This document shows positions 29,280 to 37,093 of a stretch of DNA of 64,000 nucleotides, in pieces. This stretch comes from an alpha proteobacterium HIMB59 (GTDB lineage Bacteria > Pseudomonadota > Alphaproteobacteria > HIMB59), in the NCBI GenBank assembly GCA_000299115.1, contig CP003801.1:930001-994000 (forward strand), in the 5' to 3' direction. Both the position numbers and the translations under genes were made by a program. Under the pieces are notes generated by a model that ran no database searches, had not been told where the DNA came from, and saw only the letters and a program-made list of their open reading frames with translations. The number at the start of each line of letters is the position of its first letter. The stretch's first letter is position 1.

Positions 29280-30371
29280 TGGATAAATTTGAACTTATTA
29301 ATTTGATAAAAGATATAGAAAATCTCCTTACTGTAACAAGGAGGGGTCTTTGACTATGAAAACTCTGTTAAAAGGATATTAGAAATCAATGAAATACTAT
29401 CCAGTCCTGACAATTGGAACAACATCGCTTTAATTAATAAATCTCAAACTGAGTTAAAATCTTTAAAAAATATCATAAATAATTTTGATGAGTTGAATAA
29501 CTTATTTAACGATTACAAGGATTTTGCTGAGATTTATGAAAGTCTCAATCCAGATGATAAAAATGAACTTGTTTCTAATCTTCAACAGCTAAATAACAAT
29601 TTAGAAAAACTCAAAATTCAATCTCTACTGAATGGAGAAACCGATGATTGTAATTGTTTCGTGGAAATCCATGCTGGAGCAGGGGGTACTGAAAGTCAAG
29701 ATTGGGCTGAAATGTTAATGAGAATGTATGAAAGATTTGCTGAGAAGAACGATTATAAATGCTCAATCATTGACTATCAAAAAGGAGAGGAGGCAGGTAT
29801 TAAAAATACAACTCTTTTGCTTTCAGGTTTCAAATCTTATGGATATCTAAAAAAAGAGTCAGGGATTCATCGATTAGTAAGAATATCTCCGTTTGATTCA
29901 AACAAACGTCGACATACTAGTTTTTCAAGTGTTTGGGTATATCCTGAAATTGATGAAAATATAGAAGTGGAAATTAACCCTAAAGATCTAAGAATAGATA
30001 CTTATAGGGCCTCAGGGGCAGGCGGCCAACATGTTAATAAAACAGATAGTGCTGTAAGAATTACACATCTAAAATACAATGTAGTAGTTCAAAGCCAGAA
30101 TGAACGTTCTCAGCATCGAAATAGAGATACTGCTATGAAAATGCTGAAATCTAGGATTTATGAAATAGAACTTGAAAAGCAAAATGAAGAAAAGAAGAAA
30201 GACGAAAGTAATAAAAAAGAAATAGGATGGGGAAACCAAATAAGATCATATGTATTACATCCTTATAAAATGGTAAAAGATCTTCGTACAAACTATCAAA
30301 CATCTAATACTGAAGCAGTTCTTGATGGAAGTATATTTGATTTTTTAGAGGCAAGTCTCTTAGATGATTAA
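29279..30371 (+). CDS. prfB: Peptide chain release factor 2 (programmed +1 frameshift)
   Basis: RF2 reads UGA and UAA. The gene needs a +1 frameshift: the first frame starts at the ATG at 29279 (overlapping the mrcA stop) and reaches an in-frame CTT-TGA at 29348-29353. A Shine-Dalgarno-like AGGAGG lies 3 bases before the CTT, as in E. coli. Shifting gives RRGLDYENSVKRI and the full product of about 363 residues. The downstream frame holds the GGQ motif (GAGGQHVNKTDSAVR) and the tripeptide region SPFDSNKRRHTS; SPF is the RF2 anticodon. Confidence 0.95.
29339..29353 (+). promoter_or_regulatory. prfB autoregulatory frameshift signal
   Basis: AGGAGG at 29339-29344, three bases, CTT (29348-29350) and the in-frame stop TGA followed by C (29351-29354). 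This is the recognised RF2 control site: low RF2 lets ribosomes slip on CTT into the +1 frame, and ample RF2 terminates at the TGA. Confidence 0.93.
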
Positions 30372-31392
30372 AAATCTTTTTTTTATATCTTTTTTTATTT
30401 TCTTCTCTCATAGCATATTTGCCTATAATTATGAATATAAATCAGACGACGTATCAATAAGCCTAAAATTTGATCAGAGTAAAATTAGTGAAATTAAATT
30501 TGAATTTGTAAAAGATAATCAAAAACATTTTGGAGTTATTGACTATAGTAATCAAGAAATAAATATTAATTTGAATACTAATATAATCACCTTTGATGAA
30601 TTCAAAAAATTTTTTCCAAAACCTCAAACAAATAGTAAGTTAAATAAAAAAATTAATTTTAATTGGGAAATAGCTGAATTACTTGTATCTGATAAATATT
30701 CGCTTTATTCAAATAAATTAAATTTTACTTATAACAAAGGTTTTGAATTACTTACTTTTTATGACTCTAAAAAAGATTTTGAATTCTCAATTCTTCCTAA
30801 TTTAAATGGAGATAAGCAACTTTATCTTTCAGCAAGAGATGCTGGTCAATTTTTTTATGCCCAAAAAATTACAAAAAATATGATAGGGGGAGCGTTAATC
30901 GGTAAAGGCAATTTTAGAAGATTTGATGATTATGATTTAACCATTAAGGTAAAGGACTTTAGTGTTAACAAAGAATCTAAATTTTATAATTTAATTTTCA
31001 CCTCTCGCTTACTTGATATTTTCTCTATTTTGCAAAACAAACAAGACGAATTTAATTATCTGGAGATACCTATTCAGAAAAAAGGAAAAGTATTTAATTT
31101 TGATCATGCCATTATGCTGGGCGGAACCGTTGCTTTTTCTTTTAAAGGGGAGGCCAACCCAAGTCAAAAAACTGCCAAAGTTAATGGCACTTATGGTCCT
31201 CTTTACTTATTTGAAAAAAACTTTCAAAACGTTCCATTTTTAAAGGAGTTGTTTGGTAAAAACGTTGAAGAAAGTCTTATAGCTGCCGATTTTAAAGTAT
31301 CTAAAAATGGTAATAAAACAGATTTTATATTTAATCCTCTATCTGTTTTGACTCCTGGAAAAACCAGAAACTTCTTTGATATATGGGAATAG
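30364..31392 (+). CDS. Exported short AsmA-like (DUF3971-type C-terminal domain) protein
   Basis: The 342 residues start with a signal peptide (about 1-20, SIFAYNY). The last third has GTYGPLYLFEKNFQNVPFLKELFGKN near residues 277-302 and ends with NPLSVLTPGKTRNFFD, which resembles the conserved end of large alphaproteobacterial AsmA-like/DUF3971 proteins (NPLSxLxPGxxR). Those proteins form lipid-carrying bridges and usually exceed 1000 residues. Here only a short N-terminal part is present, yet it has its own signal peptide. It overlaps the end of prfB by 8 bases. Function in lipid transport is inference. Confidence 0.6.
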   Translation: MIKNLFFISFFIFFSHSIFAYNYEYKSDDVSISLKFDQSKISEIKFEFVKDNQKHFGVIDYSNQEININLNTNIITFDEFKKFFPKPQTNSKLNKKINFNWEIAELLVSDKYSLYSNKLNFTYNKGFELLTFYDSKKDFEFSILPNLNGDKQLYLSARDAGQFFYAQKITKNMIGGALIGKGNFRRFDDYDLTIKVKDFSVNKESKFYNLIFTSRLLDIFSILQNKQDEFNYLEIPIQKKGKVFNFDHAIMLGGTVAFSFKGEANPSQKTAKVNGTYGPLYLFEKNFQNVPFLKELFGKNVEESLIAADFKVSKNGNKTDFIFNPLSVLTPGKTRNFFDIWE

Positions 31393-31839
31393 TTATTTTG
31401 GTATTTTTATGACATCACCAACAGAAAGGCTACCCGAGGATAGTATTTCTGCCCTGACACCACTTTTATTTACTAACATTTTAACGAGCCCTGGTATTTT
31501 AAGTCGATCTTGTAAATATTTGCAAGGTTGACAAATTTCATGAATTTTTAAAGTTATTTCATTAACTTTAATTTTTTTATCGATTAATTCATTTAGATTT
31601 ATTCCGGAGACGATAATATTTCTCCTAAAATCTTTAGCATCTATATCCTGTTTAATTTGTTTATTGAAATTATCAATATCTTCTAGATTTATTAGTGTTA
31701 CCTGTTCTTTTTTTTCTTTAAAATTTTCATAATACCTATCATTCACTATTCCTTTCCCTTTTTCTAGAATAGCTTGATTGACATAAAAAGTATTTTCTTC
31801 ACTTATATTAGTAATGTTGATTGCTTCAATTTTTCCCAT
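31393..31839 (-). CDS. MOSC-domain protein
   Basis: MOSC domains occur in molybdenum-cofactor sulfurases and YiiM-like proteins and are thought to handle sulfur on a cysteine. The 148 residues contain GIVNDRYY near residue 30, a DFRRNIIVSGINLNELI strand-helix (about 72-88) and HEICQPCKYLQ near residue 106, with the conserved cysteine. It is a stand-alone small form of the YiiM or MOSC-only type. It converges with the AsmA-like gene and is divergent from a small membrane protein gene. Confidence 0.85.
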   Translation of the reverse strand: MGKIEAINITNISEENTFYVNQAILEKGKGIVNDRYYENFKEKKEQVTLINLEDIDNFNKQIKQDIDAKDFRRNIIVSGINLNELIDKKIKVNEITLKIHEICQPCKYLQDRLKIPGLVKMLVNKSGVRAEILSSGSLSVGDVIKIPK

Positions 31840-31880
31840 TTTTCAATATATTTGTAAATTTATTTCATTATAATTTTATT

Positions 31881-32153
31881 ATGGAAGATAACACTAATTT
31901 ATACAATCAAAGAAATATTTTAATACGTAACTTCCTTATTTTTTCTCGTCTTGCCCCATTAGTTACAAGCCTAATTGGTTCTATACTAATTAATAAGATT
32001 TTTCTTAAATCTGCAAATTTGATTAATCTTGATTTTATTTTAATTTTTTTATCTCTCTATTTGGTTCTTTATGTTTTTATTTCCCACACCAAGACGCTTT
32101 GTGAACAATTAGCTATTGTTAACCAAAAAATCGATACTTATAACGATTCATAG
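31881..32153 (+). CDS. Small two-helix membrane protein, unknown
   Basis: I do not recognise this 90-residue product. It begins MEDNTNLYNQRN, has two hydrophobic segments (about 22-42 and 48-69) and a polar C-terminal tail. A longer frame opens at 31821, but it would start inside the divergent MOSC gene and has a poor N-terminus, so the ATG at 31881 is preferred. A perfect 12-base palindrome lies on its stop codon. Confidence 0.55.
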   Translation: MEDNTNLYNQRNILIRNFLIFSRLAPLVTSLIGSILINKIFLKSANLINLDFILIFLSLYLVLYVFISHTKTLCEQLAIVNQKIDTYNDS

Positions 32154-32161
32154 GCGCCTAT
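32150..32161. promoter_or_regulatory. Perfect 12-bp palindrome upstream of umuD
   Basis: ATAGGCGCCTAT is self-complementary and GC-rich in its core compared with its surroundings. It sits on the stop of the small membrane protein gene and about 60 bases before umuD. It has no loop, so it is not a terminator hairpin; a protein-binding site is possible, but chance cannot be excluded. Confidence 0.3.
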
Positions 32162-32183
32162 ATATCTAATTTAAATTTTTCTT

Positions 32184-32212
32184 CTTTTATAGAGTATGAT
32201 AGTCTATAAAAG
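32184..32212. promoter_or_regulatory. 10-bp inverted repeat overlapping a likely umuD -10 element
   Basis: CTTTTATAGA (32184-32193) and TCTATAAAAG (32203-32212) are exact reverse complements separated by 9 bases. The spacer contains TATGAT (32195-32200), a good -10 hexamer, but no convincing -35 lies upstream. Such a dyad over a promoter is typical of a repressor operator. It abuts a separate LexA-type direct repeat. Confidence 0.6.
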
Positions 32213-32226
32213 AACAAAATATGAAC
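32212..32226 (+). promoter_or_regulatory. LexA (SOS) box, GAAC-N7-GAAC
   Basis: GAAC (32212-32215), seven bases, GAAC (32223-32226). This is the alphaproteobacterial LexA target (GTTC-N7-GTTC read on the other strand). It spans the ATG of umuD at 32221-32223, just downstream of the probable transcription start, so LexA bound here would block initiation or elongation. The context, directly on an SOS polymerase operon, makes the call strong despite the short motif. Confidence 0.75.
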
Positions 32227-32649
32227 AAAAATGAAGGAGATTTTAAGGGCAGCTTAACCCCCGTTCCTTATCTATTATCAAGAATTTCTGCTGGTTTTCC
32301 TTCCCCGGCGGATGATTATATAGAAAATAATTTAAGTCTGTCAGAATTGTTGATTAGAAACCATTTATCAACTTTTTTGATGAAAACGAGTGGAGACTCC
32401 ATGATGGATGTGGGTATTAATGATGGAGATATTTTAGTGGTTGACCGCAGTATTGAACCTAAAAATAGAGATATTGTCATTGCTATACTAGAAGGCAATT
32501 TAACCGTAAAGCGCTTACTTTTTAAAACGAATGGTTCAGTGGTGCTAAAGTCAGAAAATACAGCGTATAAAGATATCAAAATACCAGAGTCTGCAGACCT
32601 AGAGATATGGGGAGTGGTCACTAGTGCTATCCATCAATTTATTAAGTAA
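32221..32649 (+). CDS. umuD: UmuD-like SOS mutagenesis protein (S24 autoprotease)
   Basis: UmuD self-cleaves with RecA filaments to UmuD', which joins UmuC in DNA polymerase V. The 142 residues show AGFPSPADDY with the cleavage bond Ala24-Gly25 (Cys-Gly in E. coli), the catalytic serine in GDSMMD (about residue 60) and the catalytic lysine in TVKRL (about residue 98). Length equals the E. coli protein. The leader is almost absent: the LexA box overlaps the start, and there is no clear ribosome-binding site. It precedes umuC directly. Confidence 0.93.
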   Translation: MNKNEGDFKGSLTPVPYLLSRISAGFPSPADDYIENNLSLSELLIRNHLSTFLMKTSGDSMMDVGINDGDILVVDRSIEPKNRDIVIAILEGNLTVKRLLFKTNGSVVLKSENTAYKDIKIPESADLEIWGVVTSAIHQFIK

Positions 32650-33924
32650 ATGAATGTTGTGGCATTAGTAGACTGTAACTCGTTTTATGCTTCTTGTGAG
32701 GCTATTTTCAAACCTCATCTAAAAAATCAACCTGTAGTGGTTCTTTCAAATAATGATGGTTGTGTCATTGCGAGGAGTTCTTTAGCTAAAAAAGTTGGGA
32801 TTAAGATGGGAGTTCCTTTTTTTGAAGTTAAAGAATTAGTAAAACAAAATAACGTAAAAGTTTTCTCTTCAAATTATACTTTATATGCAAATATTTCTTC
32901 TAGGGTGATGGGGGTATTGAAAAATTATTGTGATGAATTGGAGGTCTATTCAGTAGATGAAGCTTTTTTGATTTTAAACAAATACTCTGAAAGAAGTTTT
33001 TTTCAAAGAGCAATGCAAATTAAAAAAACTGTTAAAAAATGGATTGGAGTTCCGGTTAGCATAGGTATAGCTAACAATAAAACACTATCTAAGATAGCTA
33101 ACCATTTAGCTAAAAAAGATGAACTAGGAACACAGGTAGTCGAATTATTAGATCGGCAACAAATAGAAATAGCATTAAAAGTATTAGAAGTAGGAGACGT
33201 TTGGGGGATTGGGAGTAGAATTTCAAAATTTCTTCAATCCAATTCAATACAAACAGCTTATGATCTATATTCTTCTGATCCAAGATGGGTACGACAACAT
33301 CTAGGAGTGGTAGGAGAAAGAACCTATCGAGAATTACACGGAGAGATGTGTTTTCCCATCATAGAAAGCCCTGAGGCAAAAAAACAATGTCGCGTATCTA
33401 GATCATTCGAGAGCTATGTTGAAAATTTCAAAGAACTTGAACAAAGAATTATTTCTTATGCAACGCGCGCATCTGAAAAAATAAGATCAGATCATTTGCA
33501 GGCAAAAAAAATAACAGTTTTTATCCGTTCCAATAAATTTAATAAGAAAAATCAACCCTATTATGGAGATAAAACTTATAGCTTCATTTCACCGACTAAT
33601 GATTTATTTGAAATAGTTCGCTCAGCAGTTAAGGCATTGAGTTCTATTTATAAGTCAGGAATAAAATATAAAAAAGCAGGGGTTTTGTTATCTGATTTAA
33701 GTAGCGAAGGCATTTATAATAGAGATTTATTTTTTCAGAGATCAGAGAAGGATCTACTAAAGAAAATAAAGGTGAATAGAGTTTTTGATCGATTAAATAG
33801 TAGGTATGGTAGCGGGACTATCTGCATAGCAAAAGAGAACTATGAGAAATTCTATCTTACGAGAAGAAAGAATTTGAGCCCCGCTTACACTTCAAATTTT
33901 TATGACCTACCTGTGGTTAATTAA
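32650..33924 (+). CDS. umuC: DNA polymerase V catalytic subunit UmuC
   Basis: A Y-family translesion polymerase. The 424 residues show VALVDCNSFYASCE with the first metal aspartate (about residue 6), YSVDEAFL with the DE pair near residue 101, and the helix-hairpin-helix region DVWGIGSRISKFLQ near residue 187, followed by little-finger and UmuC-specific C-terminal parts. It starts immediately after the umuD stop. It converges with the TrpB2-like gene, overlapping 8 bases. The base composition here looks less AT-rich than the flanking genes at 20-31 kb. Confidence 0.95.
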   Translation: MNVVALVDCNSFYASCEAIFKPHLKNQPVVVLSNNDGCVIARSSLAKKVGIKMGVPFFEVKELVKQNNVKVFSSNYTLYANISSRVMGVLKNYCDELEVYSVDEAFLILNKYSERSFFQRAMQIKKTVKKWIGVPVSIGIANNKTLSKIANHLAKKDELGTQVVELLDRQQIEIALKVLEVGDVWGIGSRISKFLQSNSIQTAYDLYSSDPRWVRQHLGVVGERTYRELHGEMCFPIIESPEAKKQCRVSRSFESYVENFKELEQRIISYATRASEKIRSDHLQAKKITVFIRSNKFNKKNQPYYGDKTYSFISPTNDLFEIVRSAVKALSSIYKSGIKYKKAGVLLSDLSSEGIYNRDLFFQRSEKDLLKKIKVNRVFDRLNSRYGSGTICIAKENYEKFYLTRRKNLSPAYTSNFYDLPVVN

Positions 33925-35278
33925 CTGCAGGAATAGCCGATAAGGACTCTTCAAAAGCTTTAGCATCGAAGGAGTCTTCGGCTAACTCGCCGGAGAAATA
34001 ATCCATATATGCTTGCATATCAAAGTGACCATGACCACAAAGATTAAATAATATAGATTTTGATTTTCCTTCAGCTTTACATTTTAAGGCTTCATCCACC
34101 GCACCTTTAATAGCGTGTGTAGCTTCAGGTGCAGGCATAATGCCTTCTGTTCTTGCAAATTGAATACCGGCTTCTAAGCATTCTTTTTGACCATAAGCTC
34201 TGGGTTCAACATGGCCATGATGAACTAAGTGACTTAATACCGGGGCCATCCCATGATATCTCAATCCACCAACATGAGTAGGAGAAGGCATGAAATCAGA
34301 TCCTAATGTATGCATCTTCATTAACGGCGTAGACTTTAAAGTATCACCAAAATCATAAGAGTACGTTCCTTTTGTTAAAGAAGGACAAGATGAAGGTTCT
34401 ACAGCTATTGCATGAACATCTTGTTCTCCTCTAAATTTCTTACCAAGAAATGGATTACAAAGACCTGAGAAGTTACTTCCACCACCAGTACAGCCTACGA
34501 CGATATCAGGATAATCATCAGCCATTTCCATTTGAAGTAAAGCCTCTTGTCCAATAATGGATTGATGCATAAGTACGTGATTTAAAACACTCCCAAGCGC
34601 ATATTTAGTATCATCATTAGTAGCTGCAACCTCAACTGCCTCAGAAATAGCAATACCTAATGAACCAGAATTATTAGGATCTTTTTCTAATATTGCTTTT
34701 CCTGAATTAGTTAAATCTGAAGGGCTGGCTACAACACTTCCACCATAGCCTTCTATAATTGCTTTTCTGTATGGTTTCTGGTTAAAACTAACCTTCACCA
34801 TAAATACTTGAATTTCGATACCAAATACTGCACCTGCATATGACAAAGCAGTACCCCACTGACCAGCACCTGTTTCAGTTGCTATTTTTTTAACTCCAGC
34901 TTCTTTGTTATAAAAAGCTTGTGCTAATGCTGTATTGGGTTTGTGGCTACCTGAAGGACTAGCTCCTTCATATTTGTAATATATTCTTGCAGGGGTATCC
35001 AAGGCTTTTTCTAAAGCTCTTGCTCTAACTAATGGTGTACATCTCCAACGGCTATAAGCCTCTTGAACAGGCTTTGGTATATCAATATATCGATCCTGTG
35101 AGACTTCCTGCATGATAAGCTCCATAGGAAAAAGAGGAGCCAAATCATCTGGGCCGATGGGTTGTTTTGTTCCTGGATGTAAAGGGGGACTCATAGGCTC
35201 CTTTAAATCCGCTACCAGGTTGTACCATTGTTTCGGCACATCACTGTCTTTTAAAAAAAATTTACTATCCTCGCTCAT
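33917..35278 (-). CDS. TrpB2-like tryptophan synthase beta chain
   Basis: A fold type II PLP enzyme of the TrpB2 group, which joins indole and serine in the absence of a tight TrpA partner. The 453 residues carry the TrpB2-type N-terminal extension; the PLP lysine is in SGSHKPNTA near residue 110, ETGAGQWG is near residue 136, and the phosphate-binding loop is GCTGGGSNFSG near residue 264. No trpA or other trp genes are near, so it is an orphan; it may act in indole salvage or be a serine deaminase-like side enzyme. The start at 35278 gives the usual N-terminal length. Confidence 0.88.
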   Translation of the reverse strand: MSEDSKFFLKDSDVPKQWYNLVADLKEPMSPPLHPGTKQPIGPDDLAPLFPMELIMQEVSQDRYIDIPKPVQEAYSRWRCTPLVRARALEKALDTPARIYYKYEGASPSGSHKPNTALAQAFYNKEAGVKKIATETGAGQWGTALSYAGAVFGIEIQVFMVKVSFNQKPYRKAIIEGYGGSVVASPSDLTNSGKAILEKDPNNSGSLGIAISEAVEVAATNDDTKYALGSVLNHVLMHQSIIGQEALLQMEMADDYPDIVVGCTGGGSNFSGLCNPFLGKKFRGEQDVHAIAVEPSSCPSLTKGTYSYDFGDTLKSTPLMKMHTLGSDFMPSPTHVGGLRYHGMAPVLSHLVHHGHVEPRAYGQKECLEAGIQFARTEGIMPAPEATHAIKGAVDEALKCKAEGKSKSILFNLCGHGHFDMQAYMDYFSGELAEDSFDAKAFEESLSAIPAVN

Positions 35279-35321
35279 GTAGTGAATCTTAAAGTATTTT
35301 AATTTAGAAATGTAGTTTTTT

Positions 35322-36233
35322 TTAATCAGAATAATAACGACTTGACGCAGCTTCTTTATTAAATAGGGGTATTAATTGTGCTGCAAGTACACCAATCAAT
35401 ATCATTAAACATCCAAAGATTTGAGTAATCGTTAAAAATTGAGATAAAATAACCCAAGCAGCTAGCGCCCCAAATACGCCCTCTAAGGAAAACGTAATAG
35501 CCGCCGTTGACGGCTTAACATATCTTTGACCCATAACCTGTAACGTGTAGGCAATTCCTACAGACATTATTCCTACATATAATAGCTCAAAAGACTCTTT
35601 ATAAATTCCACTGAAGGAGGGATCTTCAAAAATAAACATAAAAGGAAAGCTATAAATAAAACATAGTAAAAATTGAGCAGAAGCTAAACTAAAAGGGGCA
35701 TCAACAATTTCAAAATACTCATCGATCAATATACAATGGAGAGCAAAAAATAATGCACAAACCACAACTAAAAAATCAGCAAATTGTGCTTCAAACGAAT
35801 TTTCGATCGTTAAATAGTATGATCCAATCAAACAAATACTTACGGATAGCCAAATACTCCAATGAATTTTCTTTTTGAGAATAAATCGAGAAATAATTGG
35901 TACGAATGGAACGTAGAGAATAGTTAAAAAAGCAGCATTTCCTATTTTTGTATATTGAAGCGCATACTGTTGTAAATAGGAGCCAAGAAGTAAACATAAA
36001 CCTGTTGCTAAAATAATTAGCAGAAGTTTTTTTTTATTAGTAACTTTTTTGATCAGTGAAATTTCTTTTAAGGCAAAAGGTAGAACCAGCATGCCTCCAA
36101 TAATAAAACGAATATTGGTAAAAGTTAGTGGCCCTACGTATTCCATTCCCGTAGTTTGTGCAACAAAAGCCGTGCCCCAAATTAGAGCAGCACCTATTAA
36201 GCACAATGTTGAAATAAACTGTTTGGAAAACAT
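35322..36233 (-). CDS. EamA/DMT-family transporter
   Basis: Inner-membrane drug/metabolite exporter with two EamA repeats. The 303 residues form ten hydrophobic segments; AALIWGTAFVAQ near residue 13 and the second-repeat region SVGIAYTLQVMGQRYVKPSTAAITFSLE (about 221-248) are typical. The substrate cannot be told; amino acids or metabolites are usual. It lies 43 bases upstream of the TrpB2-like gene on the same strand, so an operon is possible, and is immediately beside tRNA-Asn. Confidence 0.88.
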   Translation of the reverse strand: MFSKQFISTLCLIGAALIWGTAFVAQTTGMEYVGPLTFTNIRFIIGGMLVLPFALKEISLIKKVTNKKKLLLIILATGLCLLLGSYLQQYALQYTKIGNAAFLTILYVPFVPIISRFILKKKIHWSIWLSVSICLIGSYYLTIENSFEAQFADFLVVVCALFFALHCILIDEYFEIVDAPFSLASAQFLLCFIYSFPFMFIFEDPSFSGIYKESFELLYVGIMSVGIAYTLQVMGQRYVKPSTAAITFSLEGVFGALAAWVILSQFLTITQIFGCLMILIGVLAAQLIPLFNKEAASSRYYSD

Positions 36234-36242
36234 AAAGAAAAC

Positions 36243-36317
36243 TGGCTCCGCAGGTAGGATTCGAACCTACGACCTGTCGGTTAACAGCCGAATGCTCTAC
36301 CGCTGAGCTACTGCGGA
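36243..36317 (-). tRNA. tRNA-Asn (GTT)
   Basis: On the minus strand the acceptor TCCGCAG pairs with CTGCGGA, followed by discriminator G and encoded CCA (36245-36243). The D arm is GCTCAGCGGTAGAGC, the anticodon loop CTGTTAA gives anticodon GTT, and the T arm is CGTAGGTTCGAATCCTACC-like. The first pair of the anticodon stem (position 27-43) is a U-C mismatch, slightly unusual. It lies between the EamA gene and a divergent DUF1289 gene. Confidence 0.94.
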
Positions 36318-36399
36318 ACGTTGGAACAAACTACAATAATTTTTTGATTTTTCAATTAGCATTTTACGATTTATTGCTCCGCAAAATCTTTATTATCAT

Positions 36400-36405
36400 T
36401 ATAAT
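36400..36405 (+). promoter_or_regulatory. Candidate -10 element of the DUF1289 operon
   Basis: TATAAT at 36400-36405, nine bases before the ATG at 36414. If used, the transcript would start within about 2 bases of the start codon and be nearly leaderless. There is no well-spaced -35. Confidence 0.3.
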
Positions 36406-36413
36406 TTACCAAT

Positions 36414-36671
36414 ATGAGCAAAATTATTTCACCTTGTATTTCTGTATGTAAAACTGACCCAGAAACTGGATATTGCTATGGCTGCGGTAGAACCAATGAA
36501 GAAAAGTCTATTTGGAAGGAGGAAAATACTTCTAGTGATTGGAAACATGAAAATTTAGAAATAATTAAATGCCGGTTGTCTGGATGGCAATTGGAGTCTT
36601 TTAATAAATCATATGAATTCAAATTAAAAAATGGAATTTCTTTGATTAAATATAAATTAATGAACAAATGA
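36414..36671 (+). CDS. DUF1289 small zinc-ribbon-like protein
   Basis: The 85 residues show the DUF1289 pattern: SPCISVCK, then GYCYGCGRTNEEKSIW, with cysteines at about residues 8, 12, 21 and 24 that could bind a metal. The family is widespread in proteobacteria and its role is not established. It heads a tightly overlapping plus-strand run that continues to the exonuclease gene at 40104. Confidence 0.85.
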   Translation: MSKIISPCISVCKTDPETGYCYGCGRTNEEKSIWKEENTSSDWKHENLEIIKCRLSGWQLESFNKSYEFKLKNGISLIKYKLMNK

Positions 36672-37093
36672 AAAAAATTAAAGGCTCTTGCCTCTGTAAA
36701 AATATAGTTTTTGAAATTTTCAACGAATGTAGATACTTAGTCTTATGTCATTGTACAATGTGCCAGAAATCCAATGCAGAATTCAGTAATTATACCAAAG
36801 TAAAAAAAGAAAATTTAAAATTTTTAAAGAAAAAAAATTTAAAATGGTTTTTTTCTAGTAAAAAATTTAAAAGAGGATTTTGCTCTAATTGTGGTAGTTC
36901 ATTATTTTTTCAATCGAGATCATCGAATGAAGAAATCGCCATTTCATCAGGTTCATTAAATAGTAAAGTCCCTGTAAAAGGACATATATTTTACAAGGAT
37001 AAAAAATCAAATTTATCATTTCCCAAGATGCACAAGAAATTTTCTCAATCAGCTAAAGGTTTTTTTGATAAGTTTATTTATAAAATTAAATGA
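36668..37093 (+). CDS. GFA-family (Gfa-like) zinc protein
   Basis: Members of the GFA (glutathione-dependent formaldehyde-activating) family bind structural zinc through several cysteines. The 141 residues have GSCLCKNIVFEI, LCHCTMCQKS and FCSNCGSSLFFQ, the complete cysteine set of the family. Despite the name, most members do not clearly use formaldehyde, so a function is not assigned. It overlaps the DUF1289 gene and the next gene by 4 bases each. Confidence 0.85.
   Translation: MKKIKGSCLCKNIVFEIFNECRYLVLCHCTMCQKSNAEFSNYTKVKKENLKFLKKKNLKWFFSSKKFKRGFCSNCGSSLFFQSRSSNEEIAISSGSLNSKVPVKGHIFYKDKKSNLSFPKMHKKFSQSAKGFFDKFIYKIK

Noticed and set aside
31821-31880. Upstream in-frame extension of the small membrane protein gene
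   Set aside because: It would begin inside the divergent MOSC gene and gives a hydrophobic low-quality N-terminus; the ATG at 31881 is more natural.
36243-36317. tRNA-Asn as a phage or island attachment site
   Set aside because: No repeat of the tRNA 3' end and no integrase gene were seen in the window.
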